A stretch of DNA of 64,000 nt from JAHBVH01 sp034432375 (GTDB lineage Bacteria > Chloroflexota > Anaerolineae > Caldilineales > Caldilineaceae). Of the stretch, positions 41,717 through 51,076 are shown piece by piece; position 1 is the stretch's first letter, and each line of letters starts with the position of its first letter. Made by a program: the position numbers and the translations under genes. The DNA is taken from contig DAOUCA010000239.1 of NCBI GenBank assembly GCA_034432375.1, positions 1-64,000 on the forward strand, in the 5' to 3' direction. Below the pieces are notes generated by a model. The model was not told where the DNA came from. It was given only the letters and a program-made list of their open reading frames with translations, and did not search any database.

Positions 41717-44700
41717 CTACTCCCCCACCGGCTCCACCAATTCCAAACAATAGAGTGAGCCTGCTCTATCACCTGCAACAATCAAGATACAGCTTCCTTG
41801 TTTTATCATCGCTATACTTAATGGAACATCATCCAACCCAATCGACGCGATCTCCTTCCCTATCGTTAAATCCCATACTTTGAGGCTGCGGTCAGCTGAG
41901 GCCAAGATGATGCGTTGCGAGTCAAGCACTGCTATGTCGATGACCCCGGAGTCATGACCAGTAAAGGTCCGCTCAACCATACCGGTTGGCAGATGCCAGA
42001 CTTTCAGGGTGTGGTCATCAGACGCGGAGACAATGCGTTCGTGGTCGAGCGCTGCCACAGCGTTGACGTAGGATTCATGGCCAATGAACGTTTCGACGCT
42101 GCGGGTGACTAAATTCCAGACTTTGACCGCATGATCATGTGAAGCTGAAATTATATGCTGAGAATTGAGCACAATTACATCGGTTATGTAGTCTTTATGA
42201 CCCGCAATTACATCTTCGATTTCGCCAGTTTGCAGATTCCAGATGTTCATCTCTCCATCAACTGATGCTGAAACAACCCGCCCTCCCTCTAAAAGAGCAA
42301 CAGCATTGACCATATTTCCGTGACCAACAAGCGTCTGTTCAACCGCGCCTGTTCTTAAATTCCAGATCTTTATAGTGCAGTCATTTGACGCAGAAACTAT
42401 TCGCTCTTTATCAACTACTGCGATTTCGTTTATTGTACCAAAATGCTTTGGCTGCTTTGGAAATGTCTGCTTGATTTGCCCAGTTTGCAGATTCCAGATC
42501 GTTAGCGCAGTACTTGATCTCGAAATCACATGTTGTGAATCAAATACTGTAATGGCATCTATACCATTATCATATTGCCTACAAGGGAAAGTTTGCTCAA
42601 TCTCACCTGTTTGTAAATTCCAGAGTAACAACATATCTCCATCGTAGTTTGACACAATGATATGTTGTATGTCGACTACGGCTAAATCGTTTGCGCTGTT
42701 TACTCCAATTTTATCATTGATTAGAGTTTGCTCAATCTCACCTGTGTATAAATTCCACACGATAAGAGTACCATCGGACGAAGCAGAGACAATGTGATTT
42801 TCATCTAACTTCGCTACAGCATTTACGGCATAATCGTGTCCGCTGAGTGTTTGTTCAATTGTACCTGTTTGTAGATTCCATATGATGAGGGTAGAGTCAT
42901 CCGAAGCGGAGACAATACGATTTTCATCTAACTTTGCTACAGCATTTACTGCATAATGGTGACCGCGGAGTGTTTGTTCGATTGTATCCGTTTGTAAATT
43001 CCATACGATAATAGTATTGTCAATTGAGGTCGAGACGATACGGTTTTCCGTTAATTCTGCCACAGCGTTAATTGAACCCATATGACCAGAAAGTGTTCTC
43101 TCAATTACATTAGTCCGCGTATTCCAGATATTGAGTACAAAATCGTTAGACGAAAAAACAACACGCTCTAGCCCTAACACTGCCATAACTCTTATATTAT
43201 GAGCATATAGTGTAAAGATTTGCTCAGCTTCCCCTGTTTGTAAATTCCAAATTTTTAATGTACCTTCATCTGAACTTGATACGATATGTTGATCATCCAG
43301 TTTGACTGTGGCATTAAAATCTTCCATATAATTAATGGTCTGCTTAATTTCGCCTGTTGATAGATCCCAAATCTTAAATTTGCCATCGGCTGATGCAGAA
43401 ACGACGTCATTCTCATCTACCACTAACAGATCATATATTGAAAATTCATGACCAAATTGATGTTGTTCAACTATATCTGTTGCAAGATTCCAAAGTTTCA
43501 GTGTCTCGTCATCTGATGCGGACAGAAGCCGCTTGTCATCCAAAACCGATACAGCATTGATACCTCGTGCATGGCCAGTAAGTGTATACTCGACTTTTCC
43601 TATTCTTAAATCCCAAACCTTGAGTGTTTCATCACCACAGGCTGAAACGATATGATCACGATCCAAGACTGTTACAGAGTTTACACCTGATTTATGACCT
43701 CTGAGAATCTGCATAATTTTGCCTGTTTGCCAATTCCATACGATCAGTGAATGATCATCCGATGCTGAGACGATTCGCTCATTGTCCAGAATCGCTACAG
43801 ATGTCACCTCACCTTCGTGACCTTGCAGAGTTTGTTCAAGTTTGCCAGTTTGCAGATTCCAAATTTTAAGTGTGCCATCACCTGAAGCATAAACAATGCG
43901 ATTTTCGTCCAGCCTGACTACTGCATTCACGCCAAAATGATCTTGGCTTATTTGCTGAATCTCATATTCTTTAAGTTCCTCTTTCGACCATTCATGAACT
44001 GCGTCATCATAGCCTATAAGTATTTGCTCAACCTCATTCGTTTGCAGATTCCAGAGCTTTAGAGTGTCATGACTTGAACCAGAGATGATGCGGTTGTTGC
44101 TAAGAACTGCTATAGTGTTCACCATAACGTTGCGATCCTCTAGGGTCTGCTCAACTGTCCCAGTTTGCAGATTCCAAACTTTAAGAGAACCATCCTGTGA
44201 AGCGGAGACAACGTGTTGAGCATCTAGCACAACAACGGCAGTCACACTATCTTCATGACCTATCATAGTCTGCTCAACCATGCCGGTATGTAGATTCCAA
44301 ACTTTAAGGGTATGATCTTTCGATGCCGAAATAATCCGCTGCCCATCAAGTATGGCTAGCGCGTTTACGTCACGCTTATGGCCTACCAAGGTTTGCTCCA
44401 GTGTGAAAGACTCTTTTCTGGACGCCCAAACTGGCCTAAAGTAGCTTTTGAATCGAGAAACTAATAATGCAGCTACCTGTTTTGTTAATTTCTCTTTATG
44501 ATACGTCCATGAACGGTACAAATATTGTTGAAGAAAGTGATTTGAATATTCACTTGCTGTCGTATTTTGAAGATTGTGCATTTCTCTACGCAAAATGCGT
44601 AGTAAAATATAGAGATTTAGATCGGTGAAATCTGGTTGATTCGGAATAGGGCGAGGATGTGGTGTGGTTATGAGTGGTACAGATAAGAAGTAACGAGCAG

Positions 44701-46267
44701 TCAAAATGTCAACAATAACGGATGCAACACCACGTATTCTACAATTGGATTCTAGAACTGCGAGATCGTCAAAGCTTACTGTCAAATTACGTGCGCATTC
44801 ATGGCAGAAATCATAGCGCTCCCAGCTATCCGATAAGCTAAAGGCAAACTCATGCACCAGAGGATGTAAACGCACTGTCGCCCCATCGACCTGTTCAATC
44901 AAGCTTGCACCGTCAAGCGCCTCTAATGCGAGACTCAGCGGACACTCCCACTCATCCACATCCTGCAATCCAGCCAACAACCCCAATCGCGCGGTGGGAA
45001 TCACCTCAGCTTCAGGCAGTTGGCCAGCTACACGCAGGAGCAACTGAGCATCGTCACTCGTGAGCATGGCCCATTGTTCCTGCAAAACCGCAGTCAAAGT
45101 CTGGTGATAATCTTCGAGGCTGACGCGGGCGCGGTCGTGGAGAGTGTCGATCCCCCGTTCCTGTAACTTTTGTAGATACCCCGCAATTGCCCCACCCCGT
45201 TTCTTCAGCGCGGCCGCGGCCAGGTTCAACATGAGGGGGAGATAGCCAAATTGGGCGCAGAGGCGATCCAGGTCGGTGTCGGTCGCCAGGTCGGGACGGG
45301 CCGTAGTCAGGATCTGGCGCGCCGGTGAGGGCAGCAGCCGTTCCAACGGCAATTCGGCAAAACGGTCGCTCGGTAACTTGCGCCGCCGCGTCGTCACCAG
45401 TACCTTGCCGCCCAGGGTCAGCGCGGTGAAACCCACGCCAATCTGCCGCGTGCGCAGGTGAGCCGGTTCCTCCACATTGTCGAGGATCAGCAGCGCCTGC
45501 GGATGGCCGTCGAGATAGGCTTTGAACGCGCTGATCTTCTGCTCGGTCAGGTCGCCGCTGCGTTGCGGGTCCGCCACCGGCAGACTGAGCGCGACACAGA
45601 AGTCGGCCAATTGCGGGCGGATCGCGTTGAGATTGGCGGCGGTGATCCAGAAGATGCCATCGGGATAGTCGGCCACGTGGCCGCGGGCATAGTGCGCGGC
45701 CAGTTGCGTCTTGCCCAGGCCACCCATGCCGGTGATGGTGGGGCAGATGCTGACGTTGGGTTCGCTTTGCAACAGGTTATGCAACGTTGCCAACTCGTCG
45801 TCGCGGCCAAAGAAATGCTCATTGACATGGAAGAGGCCAAAGAGGCCGCGGGGCGTTGCGAACTGTGCGCCCAGATGAATCCCACGATTTGCGCGTGATG
45901 CTTCGCCATGATAATGAATGTGCTGCTCACCGATATAATCCCGCCCGGCCATATTGCCACCGACATGGACATCGCCGTCGATATTGCTGCCGCCACCGGT
46001 GTTGATGGTTTGGCCTGTGGCTGTTTGTGATTCAGCGTCCGGCAGATCCCAATTGCGCGCCCGAACCTGCGTGGGGTCGACGCGGTCGGCTTGCAGCTGG
46101 GGATAGTCAGCTTCGGCCAACTGGGCCAAGTCGATCTGGTTGCGTCCCAGATCCACCGCCGCGGCGAGGGGTTTATCGTTGGCCAGGGCACGGTACAAGG
46201 CAACGGCAAAAGAGATAGCAGCCGCATCGCTCACCGCGTCCCCCATCCCCACGACCGCATCGAGCAC
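41717..46267 (-). CDS. NB-ARC-WD40 STAND protein, main part of a frameshifted CHAT gene
   Basis: 1516 codons. Residues 1-60 are the C-terminal part of a CHAT domain (VVGMGDAVSDAAAISFAVALYRAL), so the real gene begins in the fragment at 46231-46632. A glycine-rich linker (TGQTINTGGGSNIDGDVHVG, about 84-110) precedes an NB-ARC ATPase: Walker A GMGGLGKTQ at 180-188 and Walker B LLILDN with D263. About 21 WD40 repeats fill 625-1516 (VWNLQTG-type ends), enough for three seven-bladed propellers. The repeats use AT-rich codons, unlike the front part. STAND proteins of this form sense a ligand and activate a death or defence effector, here a caspase-like CHAT domain. Confidence 0.88.
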   Translation of the reverse strand: MLDAVVGMGDAVSDAAAISFAVALYRALANDKPLAAAVDLGRNQIDLAQLAEADYPQLQADRVDPTQVRARNWDLPDAESQTATGQTINTGGGSNIDGDVHVGGNMAGRDYIGEQHIHYHGEASRANRGIHLGAQFATPRGLFGLFHVNEHFFGRDDELATLHNLLQSEPNVSICPTITGMGGLGKTQLAAHYARGHVADYPDGIFWITAANLNAIRPQLADFCVALSLPVADPQRSGDLTEQKISAFKAYLDGHPQALLILDNVEEPAHLRTRQIGVGFTALTLGGKVLVTTRRRKLPSDRFAELPLERLLPSPARQILTTARPDLATDTDLDRLCAQFGYLPLMLNLAAAALKKRGGAIAGYLQKLQERGIDTLHDRARVSLEDYHQTLTAVLQEQWAMLTSDDAQLLLRVAGQLPEAEVIPTARLGLLAGLQDVDEWECPLSLALEALDGASLIEQVDGATVRLHPLVHEFAFSLSDSWERYDFCHECARNLTVSFDDLAVLESNCRIRGVASVIVDILTARYFLSVPLITTPHPRPIPNQPDFTDLNLYILLRILRREMHNLQNTTASEYSNHFLQQYLYRSWTYHKEKLTKQVAALLVSRFKSYFRPVWASRKESFTLEQTLVGHKRDVNALAILDGQRIISASKDHTLKVWNLHTGMVEQTMIGHEDSVTAVVVLDAQHVVSASQDGSLKVWNLQTGTVEQTLEDRNVMVNTIAVLSNNRIISGSSHDTLKLWNLQTNEVEQILIGYDDAVHEWSKEELKEYEIQQISQDHFGVNAVVRLDENRIVYASGDGTLKIWNLQTGKLEQTLQGHEGEVTSVAILDNERIVSASDDHSLIVWNWQTGKIMQILRGHKSGVNSVTVLDRDHIVSACGDETLKVWDLRIGKVEYTLTGHARGINAVSVLDDKRLLSASDDETLKLWNLATDIVEQHQFGHEFSIYDLLVVDENDVVSASADGKFKIWDLSTGEIKQTINYMEDFNATVKLDDQHIVSSSDEGTLKIWNLQTGEAEQIFTLYAHNIRVMAVLGLERVVFSSNDFVLNIWNTRTNVIERTLSGHMGSINAVAELTENRIVSTSIDNTIIVWNLQTDTIEQTLRGHHYAVNAVAKLDENRIVSASDDSTLIIWNLQTGTIEQTLSGHDYAVNAVAKLDENHIVSASSDGTLIVWNLYTGEIEQTLINDKIGVNSANDLAVVDIQHIIVSNYDGDMLLLWNLQTGEIEQTFPCRQYDNGIDAITVFDSQHVISRSSTALTIWNLQTGQIKQTFPKQPKHFGTINEIAVVDKERIVSASNDCTIKIWNLRTGAVEQTLVGHGNMVNAVALLEGGRVVSASVDGEMNIWNLQTGEIEDVIAGHKDYITDVIVLNSQHIISASHDHAVKVWNLVTRSVETFIGHESYVNAVAALDHERIVSASDDHTLKVWHLPTGMVERTFTGHDSGVIDIAVLDSQRIILASADRSLKVWDLTIGKEIASIGLDDVPLSIAMIKQGSCILIVAGDRAGSLYCLELVEPVGE

Positions 46268-46632
46268 GGTGGCAATGGCCGCGGCGTGGGCTGGGAATAA
46301 CAGGCGTTGAGCACGACGCAGCGCACGGTTCCGTTGAAGCTGCCAAAGAGATCGTGCAAGGTCTGGGGCGCAACCAACTGCCCCTGCCCATCCTGATCGG
46401 CAAAGAGCAGCCCGGCCGCGGTGCCGTGGCCGCTGAAGTGGACAATCTGGGGTCGGTGGCGGGTGAGGAGATCCTGGAGTTCGTCAGGTGTGGCGTCAAA
46501 TTCGGGGATGAACTGGAAGCGGTCGCGCGTGGCGGTGACATCCAACACATGGCGCACGCCATTAAACTCGTCGCGTACACGCAAACGAGCCTGGTCAACC
46601 GGGTTGGCGGCGAGAAAGAGAATGCGGATCAT
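46231..46632 (-). pseudogene. N-terminal CHAT protease fragment of the same gene (frameshift)
   Basis: Starts IRILFLAANPVDQARLRV, the usual opening of CHAT proteases. Both catalytic motifs are intact: the His in IVHFSGHG and the Cys in VVLNACYSQ. Directly after this Cys motif the frame departs; the expected continuation (HAAAIATVLDAVVGMG) is in the frame of the 41717-46267 gene. Two bases lie between the CAG codon (46291-46293) and the CAC codon (46286-46288) on the minus strand, where three are needed. One base is missing near 46289-46290, from a real mutation or an assembly error. Confidence 0.85.
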
Positions 46633-46712
46633 CTGCTGACTATACTCAGAGTCGTCGGCGCTGTCAAGATGTTTGACGAAATGGGGGCACTACGGGCGCG
46701 GATTCAAGGCGC

Positions 46713-46747
46713 ACGCGGATTTGTTCACACCAACAAAAAATCCGCGT
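46713..46747. terminator. Hairpin between SDR gene and CHAT gene
   Basis: ACGCGGATTTGTT (46713-46725) pairs imperfectly with AACAAAAAATCCGCGT (46732-46747). It lies after the stop of the SDR gene on the minus strand, where it yields a T-rich arm. Confidence 0.5.
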
Positions 46748-46780
46748 TATCCCCAAATCCGCGCCCATACCGATCTCACA

Positions 46781-47560
46781 TCAATACAACCCCACCGTCG
46801 CCCCACCGTCCACTGCAATCGCTGTCCCCTGGATATGCCGCGCCGCCGGGGTGCAGAGAAAAACAGCCAGCGCGGCTACATCTTCTGGCGTGCCCATGCG
46901 CCGCAAGCCCTGTTGTTCAATGCTCGCCTGCTTGGCTTCCTCCACCGAGGTGCCGGCCAAGGCGGCCCGCGTGGCGTAGAGTTCATCGAGCCGCTCGGTG
47001 ACGGTCATGCCGGGGTGGATGGCGTTGACGTTGACATCGTCGCGCAGCCCCTGGCCGGACAATGCCTTGCTAAAGTTGGCGAGCGCGGCGTTGACCGCGC
47101 CGCCGATCATGAAATCGGGGTTCGGCGTGCGCGCGGCACCACCGATGATGTTGATCACGGTGCCGTGGCTCGCCTTGAGCAGCGGCCAGAAGAGCCGCGA
47201 CAGCCGCACCGCACCATGAAATTTGAGCGCAAAGCCATCTTCCCAGACGCGATCATCCTGCTCTAAAAAGCGACCTCCTTGGGTAGCACCGGCGCAGTTG
47301 ATGAGGATGTCGAGCTGACCCAAGCGCTCAGTTACCAAACTGTGGACCGCCGCACAGCCTGCCAGGGTTCGCAGATCGGTCGGGCAGATTTCCACGCGGC
47401 GGCCCGATTCCTGCCGGATCAACGCTGCTGCCGCTTGCAGATCGCTTGCGGTGCGCGCCACGAGAACGCAATCGCAACCAGCTTGAGCCAGTTGGCTTGC
47501 AATTGCTTTGCCGATGCCGCGGCTGCCACCACTAATGAGTGCCACTTTGTTGGCTAACAC
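46781..47560 (-). CDS. SDR-family oxidoreductase lacking the YxxxK motif
   Basis: 259 residues from GTG 47560. The NAD(P) loop GGSRGIGKAIA and the NCAGATQGG motif are classical SDR. The catalytic site is atypical: where YxxxK should stand before AAL, the protein reads GGAVN (within FMIGGAVNAALANFSKAL), so both Tyr and Lys are absent. A related subgroup with GGA.NAAL is known to exist among SDRs, but its chemistry is not established here. The C-terminal glycine-rich end (GTAIAVDGGATVGLY) is normal. It is the last gene of a minus-strand group with PhyH and transporter genes. Confidence 0.85.
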   Translation of the reverse strand: MLANKVALISGGSRGIGKAIASQLAQAGCDCVLVARTASDLQAAAALIRQESGRRVEICPTDLRTLAGCAAVHSLVTERLGQLDILINCAGATQGGRFLEQDDRVWEDGFALKFHGAVRLSRLFWPLLKASHGTVINIIGGAARTPNPDFMIGGAVNAALANFSKALSGQGLRDDVNVNAIHPGMTVTERLDELYATRAALAGTSVEEAKQASIEQQGLRRMGTPEDVAALAVFLCTPAARHIQGTAIAVDGGATVGLY

Positions 47561-47602
47561 TGCTCATACCCTTTCCACACCACATAAGACTATGCAAAAA
47601 AA

Positions 47603-47692
47603 CAATCATCCACGAAGTCACACGAAGGGACACGAAGTCACACGAAGGACAAGCTTTTCTTCGTGTGACTTCGTGTCCCTTCGTGGATGATT
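47603..47692. repeat. CACGAAG 10-base repeat arranged as a long palindrome
   Basis: Left arm has 10-base units (CACGAAGTCA, CACGAAGGGA, CACGAAGTCA, CACGAAGGAC); the right arm (47659-47692) is the reverse complement of the left except for one 10-base unit. It forms a large hairpin between the SDR and PhyH genes. Confidence 0.85.
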
Positions 47693-47773
47693 AAATCTTA
47701 GTTTAGCCGAACCGACGCACCTGATTCAGCGCAGCGCCACCGCAAACGTCCACCGCGGGTATTACAGGATGGT

Positions 47774-48601
47774 CTACCCGGCGAAATCGCTGCGCTGGCC
47801 ATAGATCACCGGATTATAGTCGAGATTATCGAGAAATTGGGTCAACCCCTGCCGTTGTCCATCACGCGGGCGTGATTTTTCGGTGCGCAGGTGGATGGCA
47901 AAGCTGCGCCGCGGCTGACCGGAGAAATTTGGATCGCTGCCATGATAGGTCAGGTTATGATGAAAACTGACCCCACCCGGCGGCAGGATCGCGGCGGTCT
48001 CTTCCCATTCATCATGGCCCAACTGTTGAATATGGGCGCGCAGCGAGGCCTGATCCTCTTTGCCAAAGAAATCACTCAGATCTTGCACATAGCCCCAGCG
48101 GTTCGAGCCGCGCACAAAGACCATCGGCCCACAATCCGCGCGCACATCGCTCAACGCCACCCACGCCGTGAAGAGTTCACTGTCGTCTTCCCAGCTTTTC
48201 CAGTAGTGCCGATCCTGATGCCAGCCAATGTTGGTGGTAATTGGTTCGCCAACCGGTGCCGTGGGCTTATAGAGCAACTGCACCCACCACACTTGGATCG
48301 CTTTGGCGCCCATGACCTGCGCGGCCAGCTCCCCCAACGCCGGGTGACTGACCAGCCGGTGAATGGCATGATTGGCGATCTGCGGCAGCTCAATCTTGCC
48401 GAGCTTTTTGACCGGATCATCCCCTGGGTTCCAGAAAGAGGGTTGCGGCGGCGTCCCCGTGTCATACCGCCCGGCGCGCACTTCATCCATCCCGATCACC
48501 GCGGCATCGACCACCTCACGCGGCAACACCGGGCGCGCATGGATCGAGTAGCCATCTGCTAAAAATTGTTGGTGTACACTCTCTACGGTTGCCATTGTCA
48601 T
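47774..48601 (-). CDS. Phytanoyl-CoA dioxygenase (PhyH) family protein
   Basis: 275 residues, Fe(II)/2-oxoglutarate dioxygenase fold. The HxD metal pair is in IGWHQDRHYW (about 129-131) and the distal His in FHHNLTYHGSDPNFSG (about 223); the 2-oxoglutarate Arg is likely in RRSFAIHLRT. All ligands are present, so it should be active. PhyH proteins in sugar-transport neighbourhoods often hydroxylate small metabolites. GGAGAAA precedes the start. It is encoded with the SDR and the transporter genes on one strand. Confidence 0.88.
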   Translation of the reverse strand: MTMATVESVHQQFLADGYSIHARPVLPREVVDAAVIGMDEVRAGRYDTGTPPQPSFWNPGDDPVKKLGKIELPQIANHAIHRLVSHPALGELAAQVMGAKAIQVWWVQLLYKPTAPVGEPITTNIGWHQDRHYWKSWEDDSELFTAWVALSDVRADCGPMVFVRGSNRWGYVQDLSDFFGKEDQASLRAHIQQLGHDEWEETAAILPPGGVSFHHNLTYHGSDPNFSGQPRRSFAIHLRTEKSRPRDGQRQGLTQFLDNLDYNPVIYGQRSDFAG

Positions 48602-48635
48602 ATAAATTTCTCCTAACTTAGCACTTACGCCGGTC

Positions 48636-48672
48636 CCTCAGGCTTCGACAAGCCCTTCGACCGGCTCAGGAC
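48636..48672. repeat. TTCGAC/GCTCAGG dispersed repeat
   Basis: Contains CCCTCAGGCTTCGACAAG and CTTCGACCGGCTCAGGAC in inverted arrangement. Related to 6082-6123, 19277-19294 and 62624-62637. Confidence 0.6.
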
Positions 48673-48711
48673 GAAGCGCAGCCGCCGGGAATGGCATAAG
48701 TCCCATAACGG

Positions 48712-49134
48712 TTAATCCACAATAAACCATCCATCAATGCTACTCTCCGGACTGATGGCCGGCTGATCAAGCGCTCGATCAGCGCAGCCACAGCCAGTGG
48801 TCGCGAGATGAAACGTTGCAATACCCGACGGCGCAACGGCTGGGATCTGCCAGCCAATGGTGGCGACGTTGCTGATGGTTGCATCGACCACCTCTTGGTT
48901 GGTGCCGTCGGCATAGGTGATCAGCAGACTGAAGATCGTTTGGCTACCCGGTGCCATGTTCAAGGTGGCCTCCAGATTCTGCGCTTCCCCTGCTTGAATG
49001 TGCGCAGCTTGCAAGGTAACGACAGCCAATAACGCATGGGGTGTGGCGGAATAAAATGCCGCCATCGGCGCGACCGACGCGTCCATGCCCAAAGTCACGG
49101 ACAATATGAGCAACGCCCGCAGCAAGTAAGCCAT
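48712..49134 (-). CDS. Small secreted protein of unknown function
   Basis: 140 residues. A signal peptide is seen (LLRALLILSVTLGMDASVAPMAA). The mature part looks like one beta-sandwich (LEATLNMAPGSQTIFSLLITYADG) with a late CGC motif. No family recognised. It starts three bases after the stop of the permease gene, so it belongs to the transporter operon and may be an accessory surface protein. Confidence 0.6.
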   Translation of the reverse strand: MAYLLRALLILSVTLGMDASVAPMAAFYSATPHALLAVVTLQAAHIQAGEAQNLEATLNMAPGSQTIFSLLITYADGTNQEVVDATISNVATIGWQIPAVAPSGIATFHLATTGCGCADRALDQPAISPESSIDGWFIVD

Positions 49135-49137
49135 GAT

Positions 49138-50031
49138 TTACCCTTTAATCCCCGTCAAGGTGATCCCTTGGATAAAGTTCTTTTGCGCAAAAAAGAAGAT
49201 CAAGATCACCGGTAGCACCATCATCGTCGAGGCAGCCATCAACATACCCCATTCCGCGCCGTGATATTGGATAAAGGCTTGCAACCCTAGCGTCAGTGTA
49301 TATTGATCCTCATTGCCCAGATAGATCAGCGGCCCCAAATAATCATTCCACGCGCCCATAAAGGCAAAGATCGTCACCGTCGCCAGCACCGGCTTGGCCA
49401 GCGGCAGGATAATGCGTAAGAAGATCCGCAAGCGACTACAGCCATCGATCAGCGCGGCGTCTTCCAGTTCGCGGGGAATGGTCATAAAAAATTGGCGCAA
49501 CAAGAAGATATTAAAGGCGTTGCCGGCCAGCGCAGGAATCACCAACGGACGAAAAGTACCCACCCAATGCAACTTGGCAAAGAGAATATAGGTCGGCACC
49601 AAGGTCACCACCGACGGTAACATCAATGTCGAAAGCACCAAAAAGAAGAGCGCGTTTTTGCCCGGTGCGCGCAAGCGCGCAAAGGCATAGGCCGCCAACG
49701 CCGACGTGAAGACGGCACCAAAGATCGTCGGGATGACGATGATCATTGTGTTGATAAAGAACTTGTGCATCGGCGCATAGTCAAAGACACCGGGATAGTT
49801 TCCCCAAATAAACGGGTCGGGAATCCATTCGGGGGGGAAGCGCGCGATCTGCCGCATCGCTTTGAGCGAGGTCGAAAGCATAAAGAGCATGGGCGCGACA
49901 AAAAAAAGGCTACCCACGAACAAGCTTAGATGCGTGACCGCGCTGTTCCACCCTTTGCGCCGCCCATCCGCTTGGGTCGCTCCGCTTAGCGCGGCGGGCA
50001 AACGATCTTCACCGCGTGTACTTGTTATCAT
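49138..50031 (-). CDS. Carbohydrate ABC transporter permease (MalG type)
   Basis: 297 residues with six predicted membrane helices. The EAA loop that contacts the ATPase is EDAALIDGCSRLRIFLRIILPLAKP. The C-terminal GITLTGIKG is standard for MalG-type permeases. Its ATG (50031) abuts the stop of the partner permease. Together they form the channel of a sugar importer whose binding protein is at 51481-52902. No ATPase gene is nearby, so an MsmK-like shared ATPase elsewhere is likely. Confidence 0.93.
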   Translation of the reverse strand: MITSTRGEDRLPAALSGATQADGRRKGWNSAVTHLSLFVGSLFFVAPMLFMLSTSLKAMRQIARFPPEWIPDPFIWGNYPGVFDYAPMHKFFINTMIIVIPTIFGAVFTSALAAYAFARLRAPGKNALFFLVLSTLMLPSVVTLVPTYILFAKLHWVGTFRPLVIPALAGNAFNIFLLRQFFMTIPRELEDAALIDGCSRLRIFLRIILPLAKPVLATVTIFAFMGAWNDYLGPLIYLGNEDQYTLTLGLQAFIQYHGAEWGMLMAASTMMVLPVILIFFFAQKNFIQGITLTGIKG

Positions 50032-50961
50032 CTAAGCCTCCGCGCTTTCCGCTTCATAATAAACCCACCGTCTCGCAATCCTGAATTGCAGCCAAGTGAG
50101 TATGAGAATAAGCACAAAGAGCACCCACGCCATGGCCGACGCATAGCCCATGCGAAAGAAATTAAAGGCGTTGCGGTAGAGATAGATCATATAGACCAAC
50201 GTCGAGTTTTGTGGCCCGCCCATGCCATCGGTCAGGACAAAGATCTGGGCAAAAATTTGAAAGGTGCCAATGATGCCCAAGACCAGCGTGAAGAAGATCG
50301 AGGGGGTCATCAGCGGCAGCGTGATCCGCCAGAACTTGTTCCAGCCATTCGCCCCGTCAATCTCGGCGGCTTCATATAATGTCTGTGGGATATCCTGTAA
50401 GCCGGCCAGATAAATGATCACCGTGCCACCGGCGCCCCAGACCATCATCAGAATAATCGCTGGCTTTGACCAAAGTTCGGAGGAAAGCCAGCCAGGGCCG
50501 GTGATGCCAAACCATTCAAGAAACCCGTTGACCAGCCCCCATTGCGGTTGCAGCAGGTAAAGCCAGAGGGCAGCCGACGCCACCGCCGGCACAATCGATG
50601 GCAGGTAATAGGCCGTGCGATAAACCGCCATAAAGCGTACCTTTTGGTTGAGCAAGAGCGCAATTGCAAAGGAGATGACCATGCCCACCGGTACAGCAAT
50701 CAATACAATGTACAAGGTATTGTAGAGGCTCGTATAGAGGAGCGGATCGGCGAAAAGCTCGCGAAAATTTGCCAATCCCGTAAAATCGGGGGCCAAAATC
50801 ATGTCGTATTCCATAAAACTCAACACCAACGAGGCGACAACCGGCCCCAAGGTGAAGAGCAAAAAACCAATGATCCAAGGTAACACAAAGAGATAAAAGG
50901 TAATGGCCTCGCGCCCGCGCAACGTTTGCCGCCACGGTTTACGCCGTGTGATGGTAGTCAA
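50032..50961 (-). CDS. Carbohydrate ABC transporter permease (MalF/UgpA type)
   Basis: 309 residues, six membrane helices; a short cytoplasmic N-terminus with Arg/Lys leads to the first helix (FYLFVLPWIIGFLLFTLGPV). The EAA loop is LYEAAEIDGANGWNKFWRIT. It is directly followed by the MalG-type gene with no gap. A hairpin and repeats separate it from the binding-protein gene upstream on the same strand. Confidence 0.93.
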   Translation of the reverse strand: MTTITRRKPWRQTLRGREAITFYLFVLPWIIGFLLFTLGPVVASLVLSFMEYDMILAPDFTGLANFRELFADPLLYTSLYNTLYIVLIAVPVGMVISFAIALLLNQKVRFMAVYRTAYYLPSIVPAVASAALWLYLLQPQWGLVNGFLEWFGITGPGWLSSELWSKPAIILMMVWGAGGTVIIYLAGLQDIPQTLYEAAEIDGANGWNKFWRITLPLMTPSIFFTLVLGIIGTFQIFAQIFVLTDGMGGPQNSTLVYMIYLYRNAFNFFRMGYASAMAWVLFVLILILTWLQFRIARRWVYYEAESAEA

Positions 50962-50983
50962 TGGTGATTTCTCCTCAAGCGGG

Positions 50984-51017
50984 CAAGGCTGCGTACACCC
51001 AGGCGTACGCAGCCTTG
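50984..51017 (-). terminator. Hairpin upstream of permease genes
   Basis: CAAGGCTGCGTA (50984-50995) and TACGCAGCCTTG (51006-51017) pair perfectly. On the minus strand it lies between the binding-protein gene and the permease genes and could lower permease expression relative to the binding protein. Confidence 0.6.
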
Positions 51018-51076
51018 TATTATCAGTCTTAGAATTATTCTAGCACAGTGTGAAATAAGAGATGATAGGTCGCGCT

